Assembly: GCA_903906315.1 (NCBI GenBank) | Contig: CAIVJW010000138.1 | Coordinates: 1 to 41,827, forward strand | Length of the DNA: 41,827 bases | Source: an uncultured delta proteobacterium | GTDB lineage: Bacteria; Myxococcota_A; Polyangia; Polyangiales; Polyangiaceae | Reading direction: 5' to 3' | Shown: in pieces, positions 1 through 7,652 of the stretch | Layout: each line of letters starts with the position of its first letter | Position numbering within the stretch: the stretch's first letter is position 1 | The notes under the pieces: generated by a model | Databases searched by the model: none | What the model was told of the DNA's origin: nothing | Seen by the model: the letters and a program-made list of their open reading frames with translations, nothing else | Position numbers and translations under genes: made by a program

Positions 1-166
1 CCTGGCCCGCGCCGCCCTGGGCCGCGCCGCCCGTGCCCGCGCCGCCGGCGCCGGTCTCGGTGGTGGTGGTGCCGGTCGAGGTCGTCGACGACGAGGTCGT
101 CTCCGACTTACAGGCAACGAGAGCGAGGCTGGCGCCGAAAACGACCGAGAAAAGACGAGTGTTCAT
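1..166 (-). CDS. Thr/Gly-rich lipoprotein, N-terminal part (runs off left edge)
   Basis: The reading frame starts at the ATG at 164-166 and runs leftward out of the window, so only the first 55 residues are visible. A good ribosome-binding site (GGAGG, complement of 176-180) lies about 9 bases before the ATG. The protein opens with a signal peptide ending in a lipobox (LVAC, Cys19), then a Ser/Thr run and a Gly/Ala-rich stretch, the flexible linker typical of outer-surface lipoproteins in myxobacteria. The same architecture recurs in this window at 7070, 12921 and 41145. The functional domain must lie beyond the edge, so no function can be given. Confidence 0.8.
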   Translation of the reverse strand, partial: MNTRLFSVVFGASLALVACKSETTSSSTTSTGTTTTETGAGGAGTGGAAQGGAGQ

Positions 167-506
167 TAGTAAATTCCTCCCAGGTAAGCACCCGAGTTGT
201 CGACAAGGACCCCGAAGACTAGCAGAACCCGGCGCGCTGAGCCAACGCCGCGTCAAACCTTCGAGCAGAGACTACGTTGCAGCTGCCGATTCCTTCCCGG
301 CCCGCCGGTCCGAACACGGCTCGCCCGAACCCACGCGATCGACGCGTGGCCCCGTCCGAGGTTCGACCCAAGCGCTGGCTGGCAAGTTCGAGCAGAAGCA
401 TCCTTTAGCAAAAACGCAGGCCCACAACACCTTTTTTCACCGAGGCGTTCTGCCCCGGCCCGAAGCGCGGCCCATGTCTCGTGAGACGGCCCGGGAATCG
501 GGCCAT
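167..506. other. 340-bp intergenic region
   Basis: No convincing gene is seen. It contains the leader of the leftward lipoprotein gene and a less GC-rich pocket around 400-435, which includes a T-run at 431-436 and is a plausible promoter area. The right end holds the hairpin described at 488-504. Open frames crossing it on either strand lack a recognisable product and are by-products of the high GC content. Confidence 0.5.
488..504 (-). terminator. Hairpin just after the FabV-like gene
   Basis: GGCCCG at 488-493 pairs perfectly with CGGGCC at 499-504 around a 5-base loop, three bases beyond the TGA of the leftward reductase gene. No T-run follows on the minus strand, so this would be a weak or Rho-assisted terminator. 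A second small palindrome (GTCTC-GT-GAGAC) lies just beyond it. Confidence 0.4.
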
Positions 507-1619
507 TCAATCGCGTCGGCTCGCGGCCGACGCGTGGAGCGCGCGGAAGGCGCCGGGCAGGTCCGCCGGCCCGAGCGCGTCACGCCGCGCCGCGAAATCG
601 GGAAGGCAGGCCTGGTAGGCCGCGTCGAGGCGCACGTCTGCACCCCCGTAGCCCGCGCGGAAGATCTCCATCGAGTCGCGCGCGAGATCGGGCAGGTCCC
701 GCCATTGCCCGCGCTCGAGGAGGAGCTCCGTGCTGAGAGCGAACATGAGCATCCCGCCGGGAATCGCGCCGAGCGCCGTCGTCGCGACCGGCGGATAGCA
801 GAGGCGCGCGGGGACGGCGCCGAAGCGGTCGCGGATGTCGGCCATCGTCGCGCGCTGGAGCTTCTTCGCGCCGGCGAGCGGGCCCATCGCGTAGACCGGG
901 TCGTCGGGGGCGAAGTCGTAGTCGCAGAACGCGACGATGCTCTCGCCGCGAGCGAGGAGGCCCGCGGCGGCGAGGGGCTCGGCCCAGAGCAACGACGAGC
1001 TTCCCATGAAGCGGTTCGTGCGCTCGATGTCGGTCTCGGTCGCGACCTCGACGTCGACGAGGCCGAGCCGGCGCACGTTCTCGGGGCGGGAGAAGTCGGG
1101 CACCTGGAGGACCGGGTCGAAGGCGACGTCGAGGTCCGGGACCTGCGTCGGGCCGTGCTCGACGTAGCGCTTGGTCGCGCCCGCGGCGATGCCATTGACG
1201 AGGTGCACCGCGCGGTAGCGGCCCTCGAGCTCGGCGACGACGGCCTCGATGGTGGCGGGCTTGGTCGCGTCCTCGTTCCAGAAACGCGCGGTGAGGCCCT
1301 CGGCCGCGGCCGCGTCGCCGATCGCGCGGACGTGGTGGCCGCCGATCTGCATCTTCTCGCTGTCGTAGTGGACGCCGAAGACCGCGGCGCGCTCGCCGAA
1401 GAGGAGCTGGACCGCGAGGGCGCGCGTGATGCCGTTCGACCCGCCGAGGATCAGCACGGCCGTGTCGGGGGCGATCGCGGTGCCGGCGGGCCGGAGGTCG
1501 CGACGCTGCTTCGCGAGCAACGCGGCCGAAACGCGGGCGCCGTGCTCCGCGAGCGCACCGACGAGCGAACGCCTGTCGAGGCCGCCGAGCGGGAGCTTCT
1601 TGAAGGTCTCGAGGTCCAT
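507..1619 (-). CDS. FabV-like enoyl reductase (SDR superfamily), divergent
   Basis: A 370-residue protein resembling FabV / trans-2-enoyl-CoA reductases, which reduce the 2,3 double bond of enoyl-ACP or enoyl-CoA with NAD(P)H. The nucleotide-binding turn is at residues 57-65 (LILGGSNGI then Thr), where the last Gly of the usual SDR G-x3-G-x-G is replaced. Y243 and K252 fit the Y-x8-K active-site spacing that separates FabV from FabI. The region after the turn (GVHYDSEK, then FWNEDA at 113-118) follows the FabV order of elements. It is somewhat shorter than typical FabV (about 400 residues). It stands alone, leftward, divergent from the channel gene at 1755. The fold assignment is fairly secure; the substrate is not, and another acyl or polyketide reductase is possible. 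Confidence 0.6.
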   Translation of the reverse strand: MDLETFKKLPLGGLDRRSLVGALAEHGARVSAALLAKQRRDLRPAGTAIAPDTAVLILGGSNGITRALAVQLLFGERAAVFGVHYDSEKMQIGGHHVRAIGDAAAAEGLTARFWNEDATKPATIEAVVAELEGRYRAVHLVNGIAAGATKRYVEHGPTQVPDLDVAFDPVLQVPDFSRPENVRRLGLVDVEVATETDIERTNRFMGSSSLLWAEPLAAAGLLARGESIVAFCDYDFAPDDPVYAMGPLAGAKKLQRATMADIRDRFGAVPARLCYPPVATTALGAIPGGMLMFALSTELLLERGQWRDLPDLARDSMEIFRAGYGGADVRLDAAYQACLPDFAARRDALGPADLPGAFRALHASAASRRD

Positions 1620-1754
1620 TCGAGCGCTTTACTCGGGGCGCCCTCGGGTCGCAACGAGAGGGCCGCTCGGGCGCGCCCGACCGCGGGCCGTTCATGGTAA
1701 GAGCGCCCTCGACGCGCCGCGGGGAGCGCGATCGAGAGGACGCGGGGGCGGACC

Positions 1755-2804
1755 ATGCCGGCGAAGCGCGACAGGGACGACAGGCGAGCCCGCGTCGCGC
1801 CGGCGATCGCGGTGCTCGCTCTCGTGATCTCGGTCGGCGGGATCGTGATCTACACGCTCGGCGGCGGCCGCTGGTCGCTCGGCGAGTCGCTCTACCTCGC
1901 GGTCAACGCCGTCTCGACGGTCGGCTTCTACGAGCTCGACGGCATGGGCAACGTGCGCTTCGCGCGGGCCGTCACCGTGCTCATCATCATCGCCGGCCTC
2001 GGCGCCGTCGCCTACTTTCAGTCGAGCCTGACGGCGCTGCTCGTGCAGGGCGTGATCGGCAAGCGGTTCAGGGTGAAGCGGATGCAGACGCGGATCGAAG
2101 GCCTCGCGGATCACATCGTCATCGCCGGCGCGGGGTCGACCGGGATGCACGTCATCGAGGAGCTCGACGCGACCGAGACTCCGTACGTCGTCGTCGATCG
2201 CGACGCGGCCGCGCTCGAGCGGATCGCGCGCGACCTCACCTCCGGGCGCATGCTCTACGTGATCGGCGACGCGACCGACGACTCGGTCCTCCAGGAGGCC
2301 GGCATCACGCGCTGCCGCGGCGTCGTCGCGGCGCTCACCGAGGACCGCGACAACCTCTACGTGACGCTGTCCGCGCGCAGCCTGAACGCGACGGCGCGCA
2401 TCGTGGCGAAGGTGATCCACCCGGACGCCGCGCCGAAGATGGTGCGCGCCGGGGCGAACGCGACGGTGAGCCCGAACATGATGGGCGGCCAGCGCATGGC
2501 GAGCGAGATGGTGCGCCCGACCGTGGTGCGCTTCCTCGACCAGATGCTCGCGGACAAGGAGGTGCTCCGGCTCGAGGAGGTCGAGATCCCCCAGGGATCG
2601 TGGTTCATCGGGCGGAGCCTGCGCGAGGTGCCGATCCGTGCGCACACGAACCTGCTCGTCGTCGCGCTGCGCATCGACCAGACCTTCCTCTACAACCCGG
2701 AGCCGAGCGCCGAGCTCACGGCGGGCGCGGTGCTCGTCGTCCTCGGCGAGAGCCGCAACGTCGCGCGGCTGCGCGAGCTCGTCGTGCGCAAGCAGCCCGC
2801 GTAG
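1755..2804 (+). CDS. Two-TM potassium-channel-like protein with RCK domain
   Basis: 349 residues. TM1 spans about 15-34, the pore helix and filter about 43-60, and TM2 about 70-98. A cytoplasmic RCK/TrkA-N Rossmann domain follows at about 118-235 (IAGAGSTGMH, then the acidic VVVDRD that binds the nucleotide ribose), and a TrkA-C-like domain at about 255-345. This is the MthK/Kch architecture: a tetrameric membrane pore gated by a ligand-binding cytoplasmic ring. The filter reads TVGFYE at residues 55-60 instead of the canonical TVGYGD, so the second Gly of GYG is a Tyr; ion selectivity should not be assumed. The start is the ATG after a purine-rich GGGGCGG. It is divergent from the reductase and converges with the HEAT gene. 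Confidence 0.85.
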   Translation: MPAKRDRDDRRARVAPAIAVLALVISVGGIVIYTLGGGRWSLGESLYLAVNAVSTVGFYELDGMGNVRFARAVTVLIIIAGLGAVAYFQSSLTALLVQGVIGKRFRVKRMQTRIEGLADHIVIAGAGSTGMHVIEELDATETPYVVVDRDAAALERIARDLTSGRMLYVIGDATDDSVLQEAGITRCRGVVAALTEDRDNLYVTLSARSLNATARIVAKVIHPDAAPKMVRAGANATVSPNMMGGQRMASEMVRPTVVRFLDQMLADKEVLRLEEVEIPQGSWFIGRSLREVPIRAHTNLLVVALRIDQTFLYNPEPSAELTAGAVLVVLGESRNVARLRELVVRKQPA

Positions 2805-2900
2805 CCGTCGCGGACGGCGGGTCGAGCGCTTCGGACACCGGCGTGCAAGCCGGCGCACGCCGCGAAGCCCGGGCGCTCGGCGGGCTGGTTGGCTGCCCTG

Positions 2901-2920
2901 CCCCGGACTTCGCTCCGGGG
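2901..2920. terminator. Bidirectional hairpin between convergent genes
   Basis: CCCCGGA (2901-2907) and TCCGGGG (2914-2920) form a perfect 7-bp stem with a 6-base loop. It sits between the rightward channel gene (ends 2804) and the leftward HEAT gene (ends 2961). There is no clear T-run. The rest of 2805-2960 shows nothing else. Confidence 0.55.
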
Positions 2921-2960
2921 CTGCTTCATCGCCCGCGGTGCGCGAGGCGCGCGCCGTCTC

Positions 2961-4829
2961 TCACGAGGCGATGTTGCGGGCGCCGAGGATGTCGCGCACG
3001 GCGGCCTGCGCGGGCGACGGGAGGCGGCCCATCGCGGCGCGGGCGAGGTCGACGAACTTGGTGCCGCGCGCGCGCTTCAGGGCGTCCACGGCGGCGGAGC
3101 GATCGGCCGCGCCGTCGTGCTCGATCACGCCGAGCAGCATCTCGGCGGCCTCGAGGGTGTCGATCTTGGCGAGCGCCTTGATGACGGAGGCGCGGACCGC
3201 AGCGCGCGGGGTCTCGCGATAGATGCGCGCGAGCGGGTCGAAGGCGTGGGGGAAGCGCAGCTCCTCGAGCGCGCGCGCCGCCTCGCGCGCGACCCCGGGG
3301 TCGTCGTCCGCGAGCGCCTGGCGCAGGCTGATGAACGTGCGCTTGTAGAGGAAGCGAGAGAGGGCGCGCGCGACCGCGATGCGGACCGAGGGATCCGAGC
3401 TCGCGAGCAGGTGCTCGAGCGGCGAGAGGATCGAGTAGAGCTCGACCAGCGCGAGCTCCCCGGCGAGCGCCGCGTGGAGCTCGTCGAGATCGACGCCCGC
3501 GGCCCGGGGCTGGCGCTCGGCCGCTTCGACCGCCAGCGCCGTCAGGCGCGCGAGCATGGCTCGACGACGGGTGACCTCGGACCACGACGCGGCGTCGAGG
3601 ACGACGTCGCCCGCGGCCTCGGCGGCGCTCCCGCGCTGCTCCCACTCGACGAGATCGACGTGCCACACGTCGGGGAAGCCGACGTCGTGGCGCAGATGCG
3701 CGGGCAGCGGCGCCGCGTCGGTCTCGACGTTCTGCGCGTCGACGTACCGGCCGGCCGCGCGGCCATAGTGGGCGCGGCGCGAGGCCTCGAGGGGCAGCTC
3801 CGCGAGGGCGCGGTAGACGGCGCCGACTCGGCCGTACTGGCCGGCCTCGCCGTACGCGATGACGGCCGCGAGCAGGGCGTTCTCCGAGAGCTCCGGGGGC
3901 GCGCCGCGCTCTCGGCTGGCCGCCGCCGTCTGCTGCCAGAGGCGCGCCTGCGTGAGCGTCGCGAAGGCCGCGACCGAGTCGAGGCCCTCCTTGCGCGCGT
4001 AGGCGGCCATCTCGCGCGAAAGGGTCGCGGCGGCGCTGATCTCGCCCTGCTTCTCGGCGGCCCCGACGGCTTCCTCGTAGGACTGGAGCGCGTAGTAGCG
4101 GAGGTGGTCCTCGCACAGGATACGGATCACGTTCACGTAGCCCTCGAGGACGTGCTCGAAGGTCTGGCTCTCGCGGCCGATCGCCAGCAGGACCTGGAAG
4201 CAGTCGAAGGCGCGCTCGCGCTGGCCGATGGTCTCGTAGCGATCGGCGGCCTCCTCGAGCAGGTGCACGGCGGCGACGACGGCCTCGCGGGCCGCGCGCG
4301 CGTCGCCGGTGCGGAGCGAGGTGCGGGCGAGGTTGAAACGCGCGAGGCCGGCCGCATACAGGTCGGATCCCGAGCTCGAGAGGAGCTGCGCGAGCCGCGA
4401 CCAGAGGGCGCGCGCGCGGTCGAAGTCGCCGCCTCGCTCGCGGGCGATCGCGGCCTGCGCGACCAGGCCCGCCGCCTCGTACTCGTCGGCGGCCTGCGCG
4501 TAGAGGCCGCGCGCGCGGTCGTGCGGGCCGAGCTTGTCGGCCCACGCGAGGACGGTGCGCGCGCGATCGAGCGGCGGCACGCGGCCGACGAGGTGCTGCT
4601 GCGTGCGCTCGGTGCCCGCGTACCAGTCGACGGTGAGCGCGGCCCGAAAATCGCCCTGCTGCGCGAGGACGTCGCGCAGCTCGACGCAGAGCGCGACGTA
4701 CTCGTCCTCGCGGGCGATGGTGTGGCCGGCGGCCGCGACGAGCGCGGCGCGGGCGCCCGCGAGATCGCCGCGAGCGCGGGCGGATCGGGCCTCCTCGCGG
4801 AGATCGGACAGCTCGCGCGGGGCGCTCAC
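2961..4829 (-). CDS. TPR/HEAT-repeat protein coupled to VWA gene
   Basis: 622 residues from a GTG at 4827-4829. This GTG overlaps the TGA of the upstream VWA gene (GTGA on the minus strand), so translation is probably coupled; the long open frame further upstream is only the shadow of the VWA gene. The N-terminal two thirds are alpha-helical and TPR-like: recurring Ala-rich helix pairs such as AGARAALVAAAG and GDARAAREAVVAA. The last about 170 residues contain HEAT-type repeats (DPSVRIAVARALSRF, DPGVAREAARALEEL, AVRASVIKALAKI). There is no signal peptide, so it is probably cytoplasmic and a scaffold or partner for the VWA protein. No enzymatic motif is seen, and I cannot name a function. Confidence 0.8.
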   Translation of the reverse strand: MSAPRELSDLREEARSARARGDLAGARAALVAAAGHTIAREDEYVALCVELRDVLAQQGDFRAALTVDWYAGTERTQQHLVGRVPPLDRARTVLAWADKLGPHDRARGLYAQAADEYEAAGLVAQAAIARERGGDFDRARALWSRLAQLLSSSGSDLYAAGLARFNLARTSLRTGDARAAREAVVAAVHLLEEAADRYETIGQRERAFDCFQVLLAIGRESQTFEHVLEGYVNVIRILCEDHLRYYALQSYEEAVGAAEKQGEISAAATLSREMAAYARKEGLDSVAAFATLTQARLWQQTAAASRERGAPPELSENALLAAVIAYGEAGQYGRVGAVYRALAELPLEASRRAHYGRAAGRYVDAQNVETDAAPLPAHLRHDVGFPDVWHVDLVEWEQRGSAAEAAGDVVLDAASWSEVTRRRAMLARLTALAVEAAERQPRAAGVDLDELHAALAGELALVELYSILSPLEHLLASSDPSVRIAVARALSRFLYKRTFISLRQALADDDPGVAREAARALEELRFPHAFDPLARIYRETPRAAVRASVIKALAKIDTLEAAEMLLGVIEHDGAADRSAAVDALKRARGTKFVDLARAAMGRLPSPAQAAVRDILGARNIAS

Positions 4830-6337
4830 GGCGCGGCCCCTCGCCGGGCGGAGGCGGGCGACAGCGCCGATCGGGGCCCGGCGCCGTCCACCGCCGGCGA
4901 CGCGCCCTCGGTCTGGCCGAGGATCGACTTCGCCGCGTCCGCGCGCGCGGCCTTCTGGCCGAGCGTCGCGTGATCCACGACCCAGTGCGCGTCGAGCAGA
5001 TCGAGGTAGTCGAGGTCGAGCGCGCCGCCGCCGGACGGCAGGATGAACACGGCCGCGAGCTGCGCGTGCGCGCGCACCGCCTGCACCATCTCGCGCGGGA
5101 TGTAGAGGGCCGCGTGCGTGAAGAGGTGCACGACCGCCTGGCGAGGGTCGCGCTGGCGCGCGATCTCGAGCTCGGTCGCGAGCGCGGCGAAGACCCGCGC
5201 CGGGTTCCGGCCTCGCTCGCCCTTGAAGGAGAGGATCTGGGCCGTGGGCACGGCCCCGTTGCGAGCGCGGATGACCTCGTAGAGGCGTGCGTCGAAGAAG
5301 CGGAAGGCGACGTCCTCGCCCTCGATCAGCAGCTTCTTCGCGGTCGCGATCGCGAGGCCGCGCGCGAACGTCTGCCGGTCGCCGCGCATCGAGGCCGACG
5401 CATCGACGAGCAGGAGGTGCACGCGCCGCTGCTCCTCGCGGCTCTGCTCGCGCGCGAAGTAGAGGACCTCGTTCTCGGCGATGCGGCGCGCGAGCTCGAG
5501 GTCGTCCCAGGCGAGCTCCGAGAGCACCATGCTGTCGATGGATCCGCGCGTACCGATGCCGGAGTAGCCGAAGGAGGCCGTCGTGCCGGAGGCGGCGCGG
5601 GTCTTGGTCTCGAGCACGCTCGGCAGGATCTCGAGGGAGAAATTGACGATGTCGTTGGCCTCGGGGGACTCGAGCGCGGCGAGCAGGTCGACCTGCGCGA
5701 GCGCGCCGGCGGACGCCTCGGCGCCGAGCATGCCGAAGAGGCGGAGCGTGTCGAGGTCGAGCGCGTCGGCCATGGTGAGCACGAAGAGGCGCCCGACCTC
5801 GAGGGCGGAGAACGCGCCGAGCTCGAAGTCGCGGCGGCGCACCGCGCCGAGCAGCGCGGGGAGCTGCGGGTCGAGCCGATCGAAGATCGAGGCGTCGGCG
5901 GGGATCGCGGCGGCGTAGGCGGGCGGCGACGGGATGCGCGCGGCGATCGTGCCGAGCAGGCGCGCGAGGACGACCACGACGAGGTCGTCGTTCATCTTGA
6001 GCTGCGCGGCGCGGCGCGCGACCTCGCCGCCCGCGAGCTCGATCAGGAGATCGTGGTACGCCTGCGCGAACCGGGGCGCGTCGGCGCCGAGCGCGGCGAG
6101 CGCGCGGCCATCGCAGCGCGGACCGAGCTCGTATTGCTCGCGCGGGGCGGCGAAGACGAGGCCGAGGTCGTGGACCAGCACGAACGGGAGCACGACGCCC
6201 AGGCGCTCGAGGCCCTCGTGCCAGCGACGGGATCGGAGCGCGAGCGCGGACGCGAGCGGGCGCACCTGCGAGAGCGCGAGGGACCCGATCGGCCCGGCGA
6301 CGGCCGGGTCGCGCGCGAGGGAGTCGGGGACGGGCAC
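4826..6337 (-). CDS. VWA-domain protein (MIDAS intact)
   Basis: 503 residues starting at a GTG (6335-6337). The N-terminal half is helical and unassigned. A von Willebrand factor A domain occupies roughly 304-460, with the MIDAS motif VDASASM (D312-x-S-x-S316) and a later FTHA segment (406-409) where the MIDAS Thr would lie. The order of elements recalls CoxE/YehP-type VWA proteins, which often work with MoxR AAA+ ATPases, but no MoxR gene is in the window. It is the first gene of a two-gene unit with the HEAT/TPR gene (4-bp overlap) and is divergent from the PAP2 gene with 32 bp between starts. The VWA assignment is secure; the role is unknown. Confidence 0.85.
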   Translation of the reverse strand: MPVPDSLARDPAVAGPIGSLALSQVRPLASALALRSRRWHEGLERLGVVLPFVLVHDLGLVFAAPREQYELGPRCDGRALAALGADAPRFAQAYHDLLIELAGGEVARRAAQLKMNDDLVVVVLARLLGTIAARIPSPPAYAAAIPADASIFDRLDPQLPALLGAVRRRDFELGAFSALEVGRLFVLTMADALDLDTLRLFGMLGAEASAGALAQVDLLAALESPEANDIVNFSLEILPSVLETKTRAASGTTASFGYSGIGTRGSIDSMVLSELAWDDLELARRIAENEVLYFAREQSREEQRRVHLLLVDASASMRGDRQTFARGLAIATAKKLLIEGEDVAFRFFDARLYEVIRARNGAVPTAQILSFKGERGRNPARVFAALATELEIARQRDPRQAVVHLFTHAALYIPREMVQAVRAHAQLAAVFILPSGGGALDLDYLDLLDAHWVVDHATLGQKAARADAAKSILGQTEGASPAVDGAGPRSALSPASARRGAAP

Positions 6338-6369
6338 GGGAGCGAGAAGGTAGCGCGAAAGGAGCGCGG

Positions 6370-6984
6370 GTGTACCTTGCGAGCGTGCCGCTCTTCGAGG
6401 CCGTGCAGGCGATCGACGAAGCCGTGCTCCGCGCGGCGGTCGGGAGCCCCGCGTGGGCCGTGCCGTTCTTCCTCGTCGCGACGACGCTCGGCGCCGGCTG
6501 GGGGCTCGTCGCGCTGCTGCCGCTGCTCGCGCGCCCCGCCACGCGGCGCCTGACGGCGTGGCTCGTGGGCGCCGTCGCCGCGACGAGCGCGCTCACCTCG
6601 CTGCTCAAGCTGGTCTTCCAGCGCCCGAGGCCGTGCGACGCGCTCGGCTGGTGCCACGCCGTCGGCGTCGCGTCACCGGGCGGCTTCTCGCTGCCGAGCG
6701 GGCACGCGTCCGGAGCGTTCGCGTTCGGCGTGTTCGTCGCGCTCCGCGCGCGCCCGGTCCATGGCGCGCTCGCGCTCGCGTTCGCAGCGTCGAGCGCGTG
6801 GTCACGCTGCGTGCTCGGCGTGCACTACCCGAGCGACGTCCTCGCGGGGGCGTGCCTCGGGGCTGGCGTCGGGGCCGCGTTCGCGTGGGCCGAGCGAGCG
6901 AGGGCGCGCGACGACGACGCGGCCTCGCCTGGTGGCCGAGCGCCGCATCCCGAGGCCACGCCCCGCGACAGTCTGGCCCAGTAA
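6370..6984 (+). CDS. PAP2-family membrane phosphatase
   Basis: 204 residues from a GTG preceded by AAAGGAG (6358-6364, 5-base spacing). It contains the three phosphatase motifs of type 2 phosphatidic acid phosphatases: K-x6-RP-like KLVFQRPRP, PSGH, and SRCVLGVHYPSDV with the catalytic His. About five hydrophobic helices surround them, so it is an inner-membrane enzyme with its active site on the outer face. It probably dephosphorylates a lipid phosphate such as undecaprenyl pyrophosphate or phosphatidate; the substrate cannot be read from the sequence. The charged C-terminal tail (RARDDDAA...) is likely cytoplasmic. It is divergent from the VWA gene. Confidence 0.88.
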   Translation: MYLASVPLFEAVQAIDEAVLRAAVGSPAWAVPFFLVATTLGAGWGLVALLPLLARPATRRLTAWLVGAVAATSALTSLLKLVFQRPRPCDALGWCHAVGVASPGGFSLPSGHASGAFAFGVFVALRARPVHGALALAFAASSAWSRCVLGVHYPSDVLAGACLGAGVGAAFAWAERARARDDDAASPGGRAPHPEATPRDSLAQ

Positions 6985-7030
6985 GGCACACGACCGTTCG
7001 AGAACCCGCCGTTTCCCGAGGATTTGGCGC

Positions 7031-7066
7031 GGCACGCCCTCTGCAAACGCCCCCCGCAGAGGTGCC
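7031..7066 (+). promoter_or_regulatory. Hairpin that buries the lipoprotein gene's RBS
   Basis: CCTCTGC (7038-7044) pairs perfectly with GCAGAGG (7056-7062), and GGCA (7031-7034) extends the stem with TGCC (7063-7066) across a 3-base bulge. The loop is an A/C-rich 11-mer. The 3' arm contains AGAGG, the only good Shine-Dalgarno sequence for the ATG at 7070, 7 bases away. In the folded state the site would be closed, so translation could be controlled by temperature, a protein or a small RNA. The structure is read from the sequence; the control is inferred. Confidence 0.5.
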
Positions 7067-7069
7067 GCC

Positions 7070-7576
7070 ATGACGAGCTTGAAGCTGCTTCCCGCCCGCC
7101 CCCGTACCCGCGCGACCGCTCCCCACTACCCGCGCAAGGCGCTGATCGGAGCGCTCCTCTTCGCGGCCGGCACGGTGGCGTGCGGATCGAACGTCGTCGA
7201 CGAGAACGCCGGCCACGCCGGACAGCCCGCGACGTCGCACCAAACGGGCGCGGGAGGCGGCACGGGCACGTCGACGAGCGGCACCACGACGACGGACACG
7301 ACGACCACGACGACCACCGATCCGGGCTGGGGCGGCGGCTACGCGGGCGGGATGCCGGAGCCCTGGGACGACGGCGGCGCGGGCGGCGGCACGACGACGA
7401 CGACCGACACGTACACCGAGACGACGACGACGACCGACACGACCACGACGACCGACACGACCACGACGACCGCGACCGAGACGGGCGCGGGCGGGGCCGG
7501 AGGCGCGTTCGCGGGCGACCAGGCCGAGGGCTGGGGCGGCGCGGGCGGGGCGGGCGGGGCGGGCGGCGGCCCCTGA
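7070..7576 (+). CDS. Thr/Gly-rich lipoprotein, possible radical SAM substrate
   Basis: 168 residues from the ATG at 7070; frames extending further upstream run through the PAP2 gene. A basic N-terminus, hydrophobic segment and lipobox (TVAC, Cys38) mark a lipoprotein. The mature part is low complexity: blocks of TTTTT/TDTTT alternating with Gly/Ala runs, interrupted by a few aromatic islands (PGWGGGYAGG, PEPWDDGG, AEGWGGAGG). There is no folded domain. It ends 76 bp before the radical SAM/SPASM gene on the same strand, so the two are probably co-transcribed. Gly-rich substrates with aromatic residues followed by Asp/Asn/Ser are known for cyclophane-forming SPASM enzymes, and W-D-D here fits that pattern loosely. 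It may equally be an ordinary myxobacterial surface lipoprotein. Confidence 0.75.
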   Translation: MTSLKLLPARPRTRATAPHYPRKALIGALLFAAGTVACGSNVVDENAGHAGQPATSHQTGAGGGTGTSTSGTTTTDTTTTTTTDPGWGGGYAGGMPEPWDDGGAGGGTTTTTDTYTETTTTTDTTTTTDTTTTTATETGAGGAGGAFAGDQAEGWGGAGGAGGAGGGP

Positions 7577-7652
7577 CGCGGGATGTCCCGTCGGCCGAAC
7601 CGCCGCCGAGACCCGTCGACCGCAGGGAGTACGCGCCGCCGCAGAGGAGACC

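Noticed and set aside
2889-4973. Long plus-strand open frame (about 690 codons) opposite the HEAT gene
   Set aside because: It is an antisense shadow of GC-rich coding DNA, rich in Arg/Glu/Ala without domains, while the minus strand encodes clear HEAT and TPR repeats.
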